NCBI GenBank assembly: GCA_024275195.1 | Contig: JAJRZP010000120.1 | Coordinates: 1 to 47,535 of the forward strand | From: Chloroflexota bacterium | GTDB lineage: Bacteria > Chloroflexota > Dehalococcoidia > Lucifugimonadales > Lucifugimonadaceae | Length of the DNA stretch: 47,535 nt | Direction: 5' to 3' | In this document: one piece after another, positions 35,602 to 43,376 of the stretch | How the letters are laid out: the number at the start of each line of letters is the position of its first letter | How positions within the stretch are numbered: the stretch's first letter is position 1 | The notes under the pieces: generated by a model | The model's database searches: none | What the model was told of the DNA's origin: nothing | Seen by the model: the letters and a program-made list of their open reading frames with translations, nothing else | Translations under genes and position numbers: made by a program

Positions 35602-36250
35602 GCCCGGCATGATCGTGGCCTGAGTGGTCGTGCCCCGAGTGATCATGTTCGGCATGGTCATGCCCGGCGTGGTCATGACCCGAGTGTTGATCGAACCCCT
35701 GAGGCGGGATAGTCGCCGCCGCATCGGGCTGCTCGTGACCGTGGGCCGGGTCGATATAAGCGTTTGGATGAGTCGGGTGATCATCGCCGAATGATATGCC
35801 CTCGAGATTCCCCGGGGGACCGCCGACGGTTTCGGCCTGACCGAATGCAACGTAGTGCGGAGGTTGGCCTTCGAATACGAGATAAGCGGATTGGTTCGTC
35901 GATAACGACTCATGGCCGCCGAACCATACAACGAGCGGTCCGTTCACCATCTGTAGAGGCCCATCTTTTACCGGGCGCTTTACATCTTCGTTGATCTCAC
36001 CGGACCCAGACGGACCGACACCCCACTTAGACGGACCATCGTAGTCACCCGGCACAACGAATCGCCATCTCGGCAGCAATCCCTTCCAGGGTCCGACTTC
36101 AACCGCGACACGATTCTCTACACCCTCAAAAGGATGGTGAATGCGCCAGTTGTACTGGGTGTCGTCTGATTCAGACGATGGACCGGGCCGATGTGTATCG
36201 GCCGCATGGTTGTGTGTGTTGCCTGGGGAGTTTTCTGGACCCTGAGTCAA
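35576..36250 (-). CDS. histidine-rich protein with GHDH repeats
   Basis: A 224-residue protein without signal peptide or membrane helix. Residues 1-35 are polar with several His. Residues 35-165 form a folded-looking domain rich in Trp, Gly and Pro (WRIHHPFEGVENRVAVEVGPW, then VVWFGGHES). The last 35 residues are repeats of GHDH with Ala, Ser or Glu between them, ending GHRH, a likely Zn/Ni/Cu-binding tail. Function unknown; metal storage or a metallochaperone is possible. It starts at TTG 36250, 14 bases after rpsT, with GGGGCAG upstream. TAA stop, inside the following lipoprotein gene. Confidence 0.7.
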   Translation of the reverse strand: MTQGPENSPGNTHNHAADTHRPGPSSESDDTQYNWRIHHPFEGVENRVAVEVGPWKGLLPRWRFVVPGDYDGPSKWGVGPSGSGEINEDVKRPVKDGPLQMVNGPLVVWFGGHESLSTNQSAYLVFEGQPPHYVAFGQAETVGGPPGNLEGISFGDDHPTHPNAYIDPAHGHEQPDAAATIPPQGFDQHSGHDHAGHDHAEHDHSGHDHSGHDHAGHDHEGHRH

Positions 36251-36264
36251 AGGTCTGCCCCGAG

Positions 36265-36522
36265 TTAGTTGGAGAGCTTGTTGTACTGCTTGGCGAGTCG
36301 CGACTTCTTACGCGCCGCAGTGTTTCGGTGTAACACACCTTTGCTCACAGCACTGTCGAGCGCTGAAATAGCGTTGCGAAGAGAATCGTCAGACTCATCA
36401 GGCTTCGAGCCTTCAGTGATGAGTTCGGTCACAGCCCGTACTCGGCTGCGGGTAAATGATCGTGTCGATCGGTTTCGTGCGGCTTTGCGTGTTTGAGCGC
36501 GCAAAGTTTTAGCGGCGGGCAT
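36265..36522 (-). CDS. rpsT: 30S ribosomal protein S20
   Basis: An 85-residue basic helical protein. The N-terminal MPAAKTLRAQTRKAARNRSTRS and the C-terminal KGVLHRNTAARKKSRLAKQYN match S20, which binds the 5' domain of 16S rRNA early in assembly. ATG start, TAA stop. It lies between rel and the His-rich gene on the same strand; the 77-base gap after rel has no separate feature. Confidence 0.95.
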   Translation of the reverse strand: MPAAKTLRAQTRKAARNRSTRSFTRSRVRAVTELITEGSKPDESDDSLRNAISALDSAVSKGVLHRNTAARKKSRLAKQYNKLSN

Positions 36523-36599
36523 TTATTTTCCTTGGTATCGGTTCGAATTGCTATGAAGACGATTTCACGTAGCCTGTCGAGAGCGGATTACTCCGAACT

Positions 36600-38798
36600 C
36601 TACGCTTCGCTGACCCGGAAGACACTGTCCACACCCGGAATCGTTTCCACGCGAGAGAAGAGCCGACTTAACTGCTCTACCCCAGTAGTGTACACCGTAA
36701 GCGACACAGTACATGCATTTGTTTTTTCGTCTTCATCAGAAGTAAGTGAGTGGATATTCACGTTTTCAGAAGAGACGACATTCGTGATGTCGCGAATCAG
36801 ACCGACGCGGTCAAATGCTTTAATCTGCAATCTCGAGGCGTAAGTTGTCTCGTAGTGTCCCCATGCGACCGGTATATGCCGATCGGAATCCTCGGTATCC
36901 CGAAGGATAGGGCAACTCTGCCTGTGAACCGTCACGCCGCGGCCTCTCGTGAGATAGCCGGTTATCTCGTCGCCATATACAGGGCTGCAACAGCGTGCGA
37001 TTCGCGTCAGCAAGCCGGGTTCGCCCATGACAACGAGACCCTTCGTCTGGTCGGTTGGCGGTTCACCTGACTTAGTCTCAGGTTTGAACACCTCGTGCGG
37101 TGCCGGACTGAGGGTGTCGGCGACTCTGGCAACAGAGATCTGGCCGGTGCCGAGGGCTTCACTCAGATCGTCCAGGTTGTCATAGTCAAGGCTGGCGACG
37201 ATCTCTTTCTCGTTGTATTTCAGACCGAGCCGACGTAGCTCTTTCTTGAGCAGGTCTTTGCCGCGGCGGACGTTGCTCTGCCGCTCCTGCTTGCGGAACC
37301 ACTGTTTGACCTTCGTACGTGCGCTGCCGGTGATCAGATACCCGAGATCGGGGTTGAGCCAGTCGAGACTCGGTCCACGGGGGATACGGGCTTTTCGGAT
37401 TTCAACGACATCGCCGTTGTTAAGAGGCGTGTTGAGTGCAGTCAACTTGCCGTTTACGACGGCTCCCACAGTGTTGTGCCCGAGGTCGGTGTGAATGCGA
37501 TAGGCGAAATCGATCGGAGTAGCACCAGCGGGCAGGTCTTTGACGTCGCCCTGCGGGGTGTAGACGAAAACCTGATCCTGCAAAATGTCGGTACGAACCG
37601 TCGCAAGGTACTCGTCATCTCCCGAGAGCTCACGCTGCCACTCGAGCAGTTGGCGCAGCCATGCCATCCTCGTCTCGAAGTTGTCGCCTTTGGGTGCGAG
37701 ATCGTCGCCTTCCTTGTACATCCAATGCGATGCGACGCCTTCTTCTGCGGTCTCATGCATTTCCTTGGTGCGGATCTGCACTTCGATCGGGTAGTTGCCC
37801 GGGCCCCGCACTGAAGTGTGCAGCGACTGGTACATGTTTTCTTTCGGGCTGGCAATGTAGTCGTCGAACTGGCCTGGCACCGGTCGCCATTTCGAATGCA
37901 CGACACCCAGCGCTGCGTAGCAATCGCTGAGGGAATCAGTGACAACTCTGATTGCGATCAGATCGTAAATCTCGTCGAACTTCCGACCCATCCGCTCATA
38001 GCGTTGCAGCTTGTTATATGTGCTGTACAGGTGCTTCACTCTGCCATCGACTCTGCACGTGATCTTGGCCCTTTCGAGTGGTTCTTTGATCGCTTTGACA
38101 GCAGCCTCGGTATAGATTTCACGCTCGGCGCGCTTTCGGCTCACCAGCCGAGAGATAGATTTGTACTGGCGCGGCATAAGGTAGCGGAACGCTTGATCTT
38201 CAAGCTGCCACTTGATGTCGTTCATGCCGAGGCGATGGGCCAACGGCGAGTAGATATCGAGGGTTTCGCGGGAGATTCGCTGCTGCTTGGGTACGGGCAG
38301 ATGCCCGAGGGTCTGCATGTTGTGCAGGCGATCTGACAACTTGATCAGAACTACGCGGACATCTTCCGCCATCGCCACGAGCATCTTCCTGAGCGAAGCA
38401 GCGCGTGTTGCTTCGGGCGTGGCGATTTGCTTCACCATCGCGCTGTTTTCAGAGATCATGTCGAGGCGTTTCAACTTTGTTACGCCATCGACGAGCTTTG
38501 CAACTTCTAAACCGAACTTGGATTCAAGCTCCTGAAAGGTGATCCCGCAGTCTTCGATGACGTCATGGAGCAGCGCCGCCTGAATCGTTGTGGTGTCGAG
38601 TCGCATGTCGGCGAGTCGAATGGCGGTTGCGATCGGGTGTACGACGAACGGTTCGCCGGAGTCACGCTGCTGCCCGTCATGGGCGCTGATTGCAAACTTG
38701 AGCGATTCTTCAACGGCGCTGGCGCGATCAACCGGCAGGTACTTGTGTACCGCGTGCATTAGGTCCTTGGCAGATCCGATCTGTTCGGTCGTAGTCAT
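36600..38798 (-). CDS. rel: bifunctional (p)ppGpp synthetase/hydrolase
   Basis: A 732-residue RelA/SpoT homologue with all expected domains. The HD hydrolase domain shows HPIATAIRLAD and LLHDVIED. The synthetase domain shows KFDEIYDLIAIRVV and YIASPKENMYQSLHT. A TGS domain (VFVYTPQGDVKDLPAGATPIDFAYRIH), a Cys-containing ZFD (IARCCSPV) and a C-terminal ACT domain follow. The intact HD motif implies it both makes and degrades (p)ppGpp. It couples amino-acid and carbon starvation to ribosome output, which fits rpsT next door. ATG 38798; TAG stop. Confidence 0.95.
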   Translation of the reverse strand: MTTTEQIGSAKDLMHAVHKYLPVDRASAVEESLKFAISAHDGQQRDSGEPFVVHPIATAIRLADMRLDTTTIQAALLHDVIEDCGITFQELESKFGLEVAKLVDGVTKLKRLDMISENSAMVKQIATPEATRAASLRKMLVAMAEDVRVVLIKLSDRLHNMQTLGHLPVPKQQRISRETLDIYSPLAHRLGMNDIKWQLEDQAFRYLMPRQYKSISRLVSRKRAEREIYTEAAVKAIKEPLERAKITCRVDGRVKHLYSTYNKLQRYERMGRKFDEIYDLIAIRVVTDSLSDCYAALGVVHSKWRPVPGQFDDYIASPKENMYQSLHTSVRGPGNYPIEVQIRTKEMHETAEEGVASHWMYKEGDDLAPKGDNFETRMAWLRQLLEWQRELSGDDEYLATVRTDILQDQVFVYTPQGDVKDLPAGATPIDFAYRIHTDLGHNTVGAVVNGKLTALNTPLNNGDVVEIRKARIPRGPSLDWLNPDLGYLITGSARTKVKQWFRKQERQSNVRRGKDLLKKELRRLGLKYNEKEIVASLDYDNLDDLSEALGTGQISVARVADTLSPAPHEVFKPETKSGEPPTDQTKGLVVMGEPGLLTRIARCCSPVYGDEITGYLTRGRGVTVHRQSCPILRDTEDSDRHIPVAWGHYETTYASRLQIKAFDRVGLIRDITNVVSSENVNIHSLTSDEDEKTNACTVSLTVYTTGVEQLSRLFSRVETIPGVDSVFRVSEA

Positions 38799-38983
38799 TG
38801 ATCGCTAATGTGTAGTTGTAACCCGTTGAGTTGGCATGCGATATCGTCAGATTAGCCTGAAACTCACTCTGGTAGGCCGACACGTCGCCGCGTAGCTACT
38901 ATCCATTCTAATTGGTTGATGAAATTTCGGGTGATGTAGGAACATACGCGGGTAACCAGTTGGAGATAGGGCTGGGGCTTCAT

Positions 38984-40015
38984 TCAGGATGAGTAGAGCC
39001 GGGCGATTTCATCACGTTCGAATTCGGGAAGTGGTTCGATGTTTCCATTGACGATTCGATACAGGCCATCTTCAGGACGAGTTATTTTTCCTATAACGTT
39101 GGCTTGAATCCCTGAGTCGCCGAGTGCATCGACGATCTCCGCTGAGCCTGTGGGATCGGCTGTGATCAGCAGCGCGCCCGAGGCAATCAACCCCCATGGA
39201 TCGAGCCCGAGCGCCTGACATACCGACAGGGTTTCTGGATAGATTCGTACCTGATCGGTATTTATTGTCACACCTGTATTCGACGCGCGTGCCAGTTCGG
39301 AAAGCGCCCCGGCAAGACCTCCCTCGGTTGGGTCATGCATCGCGGTGACCTGACCGGTAGATGTCGCGATACGTGCGGCACTGACTACCGAGATGCCAGG
39401 AGTGTCGAGAAATTCGGCAGCCCCGGTAATTTCTGACTCGGTCATTCCTGCTTCTAACAGTTCGGATTTGCTTTCGCGGGCGATTATTGCCGTGCCCTCG
39501 ATCGCGATTCCCGAAGTCAGGATTACTTCGTCGCCGGACATAGCAGAAGAAGTCTTTACGGTCTCCGACGGTGCGGCTTAACCAAGCATGGTTCCCGCGA
39601 TGATCGGTCGTGGCAGACCCACCGTGATTTCAGTATGACCACCGATCAACGTGATGCCGAGTTCTCTGGCGGCGTCGTGGATCTGGGCGAATATGTCTCT
39701 GGCAGTTGAAGCCGGTTCGTTCTCAGGCAGTAGCAGAGTGCCCAAGAACCACTTTGGTGTTCCACCCGAAGCCGCGATGTCGTTGGCGTTTACCTGAATC
39801 GCGTACCAGCCGATTCGATCGGTTGCGAAGGTAATCGGATCGGACTTGGCAATGAGAGTGGAGCTTCCGAACGATATGAAAGCCGCGTCCTCGCCAATGC
39901 CGGGTCCGAGCAGGAGCCTCTTTTCCGCTGGATCGAGGTCGCCCAGAAAACTGGCGAGAAGATCAGGCGGAAGCTTTCCCGCTTTCAAACGCCTCTTCGC
40001 CAGTTCGTCGGTCAT
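38984..40015 (-). CDS. PurM-fold (AIR synthase/HypE-like) protein interrupted by one in-frame TAA
   Basis: ATG 40015 opens 145 codons with GPGIGEDAA, VNANDIAASGG and GGHTEIT, ending GTMLG. A TAA (39578-39580) follows, then the same frame continues for 12 codons into SGDEVILTSGIAIEGTAI and on through HDPTEGGLAGALSELA to TGA at 38984. Both parts belong to one ATP-dependent PurM-fold protein; with one residue at the TAA it is 343 residues, the normal size. No indel occurred. Relatives, as I recall them, have Glu after GTMLG, so TAA may replace GAA. A HypE C-terminal Cys is absent, so it is not hydrogenase HypE. Either a fresh nonsense pseudogene or a UAA-readthrough gene served by the UUA-anticodon tRNA at 24453. 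Confidence 0.85.
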
Positions 40016-40027
40016 GAATTGTGAGTC

Positions 40028-40924
40028 TCAAGGTGTGGTAGTTGGCAGAGACGGGATCGGATCGCCGGTGAGGTAAGGACCGATGATGTTTCCGAGTATC
40101 GGGGCGAAGCCACCCAGATCGTCCCAAAAAACATCAAATGCCTTGTAGTTCTCCTGACAGATGAATTCGATCTCACTAATACCGCCATCTACGACGAAAT
40201 CAAGCCGGAAAATCGTTGTGCAGCCCGGTGGGTTGGTAAGGGCAACGTCCTGATTGAAGATGTCGATAACTCGGTTCATGTCTTCCGAGGTCATTTCTCT
40301 CCGAACTTCGAAAGTGTCAGTAGAGAAATCACGGCGCATCAGAGTAAGTTTCGTCGCCTCAAGTAGCTTCGCCTGTAGTGCCAGATTGGTCGTACTGGAC
40401 GCTGCTGGTTCGATTTCGCTACAACGGACGAGAATTGAGTCGTCACGAGTACCGTGATACTCCCAGGATTGTTCGCCGTTGCTGATGAAATAGATCAGTC
40501 CACGGTACGGCGCATCGGTTGTGTCGTAGTAGATTCCGGGATTTGGGCATCCCAGCGCCGTCGTCGGCCATTCAGCGGTTGTGACCGACGCTACGAACAG
40601 GGTCGAGAAATCGAAGCCTTTTTCGGCAGAAAGCCGTCCCATCTCCTCGACATACGAATCGGGCGGTCGTGGGGTTGGAGTTGCGGTTGGAGTCGGCGTC
40701 GGTGTCGCGGTTGGCTCAGGAGTGGCCGTTGGCCCCGGTGTGTGTGTGGGAGCCGGTATCGGCGTGACGGTCGGTCTGGCGGTTGTAGTCGGATCCGCAG
40801 TGGTCGAAGGCCCTGCGTTTGAGGTCGCATCGTTGTTTGAGTTGCCTGAGGCACAGGCCGCGATGACGGTGATCAACGCGAGGGCGAGGATCAGTGCAAT
40901 GGCGTTACGAGAAGGTTTGATCAC
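40028..40924 (-). CDS. Thr/Pro-rich lipoprotein with conserved Cys/aromatic domain
   Basis: 298 residues. The signal peptide ends in a lipobox (LALALITVIAACAS). A Thr/Pro spacer runs from about residue 30 to 87 (ATPTPTPTATPTPR). A globular domain then shows ALGCPNPGIYY, YRGLIYFISNGEQSWEYHG and RCSE, which resembles the corresponding segment of the next upstream lipoprotein. A second globular part (150-290) with two more Cys follows. Likely an extracytoplasmic anchored protein; function unknown. GTG start. It lies 12 bases upstream of the PurM-fold gene on the same strand. TGA stop. Confidence 0.75.
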   Translation of the reverse strand: MIKPSRNAIALILALALITVIAACASGNSNNDATSNAGPSTTADPTTTARPTVTPIPAPTHTPGPTATPEPTATPTPTPTATPTPRPPDSYVEEMGRLSAEKGFDFSTLFVASVTTAEWPTTALGCPNPGIYYDTTDAPYRGLIYFISNGEQSWEYHGTRDDSILVRCSEIEPAASSTTNLALQAKLLEATKLTLMRRDFSTDTFEVRREMTSEDMNRVIDIFNQDVALTNPPGCTTIFRLDFVVDGGISEIEFICQENYKAFDVFWDDLGGFAPILGNIIGPYLTGDPIPSLPTTTP

Positions 40925-40984
40925 TTGGTTGTTAGTCTTTCGATTCTTCGTTTCGTCGCGGTGGTTGCGGACGACAGTTGAAAC

Positions 40985-41788
40985 TTATTCAAGAACGATA
41001 AATTCGTATGTTGTGTCTGACTCTGTGATATCAACCAATGCCCATATCTGTGAGGGATCATCGGTGGCTTCTTCGATCAGATCCTCTGGCACGGCGACCT
41101 CGATGATGATCGAGCTTCCTTCCTCAGACCGGTATGCCCTGACTGCTTCAGGATTTGGACTTGCATTTACCCAGCCACCGACAAGAAGCTCCTCGTCGAA
41201 ATCGATCTGGTCGACCCCGATCGCGGCTGTGTTCGAGTTCACGGTGTTGAATTCAGCAACATCTTCTTCTGAGCGGATGATGTGAACTAGGTCAAAGTCG
41301 GGTTCGGATGATTCTGAAGGTGTGACGATCGTGTAAGAAGGCTCCACAGGTACAAGTTGTAGAGTCGATTCACACAAGGCACCCGTACCGGCGCCCTGAT
41401 CGGCATTGAACTCGTAGTAAATGCCGTCCTGTTGCAGCAAGAGCCGATAACCCGGAATGAGGTATGCACCAGTGATCGTCGATGAGGCTGGGTAGCAACC
41501 CGGGTTTCTCTCAGTCCACGTTTCGCCCTCGAACAAGATCATCTGTGGCGCTGAAGGATCGATCCCAAGTTTGGCGGCCAGAGCCTCTCTGGCAGTTGCC
41601 TCCAGTATCTCTGCCGGATCACCAACCTGGACATTCGCCGGTGTTGGTTGAGCGATATCAGGTGTTGGAAGGGAATCGGTGTAGAAGCCTTCACAGGCGG
41701 CAGCGAGAAAGGCAACCGACACCACAACTACAAGAATCGTGAATCGCCGGTACCGACTGAATGTGATGTTGGATGTATACATCTTCAT
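40985..41788 (-). CDS. lipoprotein paralogous in part to its downstream neighbour
   Basis: 267 residues from ATG 41788 (ATG 41782 also possible; 41842 would give an unlikely 18-residue extension). The signal helix ILVVVVSVAFLAAAC ends in a lipobox Cys. The domain at 65-125 reads ETWTERNPGCYPAS, GYRLLLQQDGIYYEFNAD and CESTL, the same order of Trp, GC, aromatic strand and C-E as the 40028 protein. The C-terminal half is mixed alpha/beta, ending YEFIVLE. Extracytoplasmic, function unknown. The TAA is in frame with the downstream lipoprotein, but that gene has its own signal peptide, so the stop is genuine. Confidence 0.72.
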   Translation of the reverse strand: MKMYTSNITFSRYRRFTILVVVVSVAFLAAACEGFYTDSLPTPDIAQPTPANVQVGDPAEILEATAREALAAKLGIDPSAPQMILFEGETWTERNPGCYPASSTITGAYLIPGYRLLLQQDGIYYEFNADQGAGTGALCESTLQLVPVEPSYTIVTPSESSEPDFDLVHIIRSEEDVAEFNTVNSNTAAIGVDQIDFDEELLVGGWVNASPNPEAVRAYRSEEGSSIIIEVAVPEDLIEEATDDPSQIWALVDITESDTTYEFIVLE

Positions 41789-41842
41789 GTGTGTTGAGAG
41801 GTAGAGCCTGATTCCAAAATCGAGATAGGCCAGCATTCTCAA

Positions 41843-42217
41843 TAAGGCTAACGTGTTTTACAGATTGTAGGTGCGAGGGCATTACGTGTGCCTTATTCGT
41901 AAGTGACGTATTTTGCCGAATGTTCGGATTCATATCACTCCATAAAAAAGCTGTTGTTCACCAGGTGATTAGCTTCTAGTTTGTCTATACGAAGAAAATA
42001 TTTCGTATCAATTATCTTTATCGGTGATTGACTGTATTACGAGTGAGACACTATGAGAGAAATCCTCATAACTCTTTCACAATCGGTATTTGCGATACCA
42101 GAATAAATGTGTATTGTTGAGGTAAGGATTTCGATATACGAATAAATTAGGACGCACTGACGAACCCGCGGTAAGGTCGTCGACCCCTATTGGATCTGGC
42201 TACAGGAGACTCACGGA
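41843..42217 (+). promoter_or_regulatory. AT-rich control region of the iron transporter with several inverted repeats
   Basis: This gap before the Fbp-like operon holds three perfect palindromes: CCGAA-tg-TTCGG (41916-41927), ATACGAA-8 bases-TTCGTAT (41987-42008) and GGTAT-ttgcg-ATACC (42085-42099). TACGAATAA also occurs near 41893 (reverse) and 42135 (forward). The ATACGAA repeat is the best candidate for a repressor site, probably a Fur- or DtxR-type iron regulator, but no consensus is matched exactly. No ORF is seen here. Confidence 0.4.
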
Positions 42218-43258
42218 ATGAAGAAGGGCGTTGCCAAGGTATGGCGGGTAGTTGTTGGCGTCGCGTTGTTGTCGGTTCTGGCAATTGGCGCCATTTCATG
42301 TGCAGCAGATGATGCCGAAGAATCTTTGGCATCAAAGCCACTGGTGGTCTATTCAGGTAGAAGTGAGTCCTTGATCGCACCGCTCATAGCCGACTTCGAG
42401 GAAATCACCGGAGCGAAGGTTCAGGTCAACTACGGCTCTACCGGTCCGCTCGCCGCCACACTTCTTGAAGAAGGGGCCAATTCTCCAGCCGATATCTTCT
42501 TCGCTCAGGACCCCGGCGGTCTCGGTGCTGTGGATTCGCTACTCGAAGAACTGCCAACCGATATCCTCAGTTCTGTACCCGATTGGGCGCGGGACCCTGA
42601 GAACAAGTGGGTTGGCACTTCAGGACGTGCAAGAGTCATCGTTTACAACACCGATCTGCTGAGTGAAGCCGACCTTCCCGATTCAATCGAGGGCTTTGCC
42701 AGCCCCGAGTGGAAGGGTCGTATCGGGTGGCCGCCAACCAACGGTTCGCTACACGCGATGATCACCGCAATGCGGCAAGATTGGGGAGAGGAACGAACGC
42801 GTGCATGGCTCGAAGGTATCGTTGCGAACGAGCCCAAGATATATGCGAAGAACACCCCGACCGTTGCAGCCGTCGGTGCGGGTGAGATCGAAGTAGGCTT
42901 TGTGAACCACTACTATCTGCACCGCTTCATCGCCGAGGAAGGCGAATCGTTTCCGGCACGCAACTACTACACACGGGCTGCCGACCCCGGATCGATAATT
43001 CTCGTCGCAGGTGTTGGACTCATCAAAGAATCCGACAATAAAGATCTGGCGAGGCGATTTATCAAATTTCTGCTCAGTGCGACCGGCCAGCAGTACTTCA
43101 CTTCACAGACGTACGAGTTCCCACTAAACAAGAACGCAAAGCCGAACAACTTGCTCCCTGCATTGGAAGATATCACCAAACCTTCTATCGATCTGGGTGA
43201 CTTAGTCGATCTTGAAGGAACCCAGAATCTACTTCGGGAGGTTGGCGCTCTCCCGTAG
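42218..43258 (+). CDS. iron(III) ABC transporter substrate-binding lipoprotein
   Basis: 346 residues of the FbpA/FutA/AfuA family (type II periplasmic-binding fold). The N-terminus is a lipoprotein signal (LLSVLAIGAISC), then KPLVVYSGRSESLIAPLIADFEEITG as the first strand-helix unit. Adjacent Tyr in FVNHYYLHRF match the iron-coordinating tyrosines. It binds ferric iron outside the membrane and delivers it to the permease that follows. GGAG-type element (CAGGAG) 9 bases before ATG. TAG stop, 118 bases before the permease gene. Confidence 0.93.
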   Translation: MKKGVAKVWRVVVGVALLSVLAIGAISCAADDAEESLASKPLVVYSGRSESLIAPLIADFEEITGAKVQVNYGSTGPLAATLLEEGANSPADIFFAQDPGGLGAVDSLLEELPTDILSSVPDWARDPENKWVGTSGRARVIVYNTDLLSEADLPDSIEGFASPEWKGRIGWPPTNGSLHAMITAMRQDWGEERTRAWLEGIVANEPKIYAKNTPTVAAVGAGEIEVGFVNHYYLHRFIAEEGESFPARNYYTRAADPGSIILVAGVGLIKESDNKDLARRFIKFLLSATGQQYFTSQTYEFPLNKNAKPNNLLPALEDITKPSIDLGDLVDLEGTQNLLREVGALP

Positions 43259-43376
43259 GGGTTTGTAGAGCGAACGCAGACCAGTTCTGCATACAGATGT
43301 TGATCCATTCGTGTAATTTTCACGCGTCGGAACTGCGACTGCAGGCACCACTTCTCGAAATCCCGATGGTGCGTGC

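Noticed and set aside
40925-40987. TAA of the upstream lipoprotein in frame with the downstream lipoprotein
   Set aside because: The downstream gene has its own start, signal peptide and lipobox, so the TAA is a genuine stop.
40581-41285. 234-residue plus-strand ORF rich in Gly and Val
   Set aside because: It is the complement of the Thr/Pro repeat of the lipoprotein gene; low-complexity shadow without family features.
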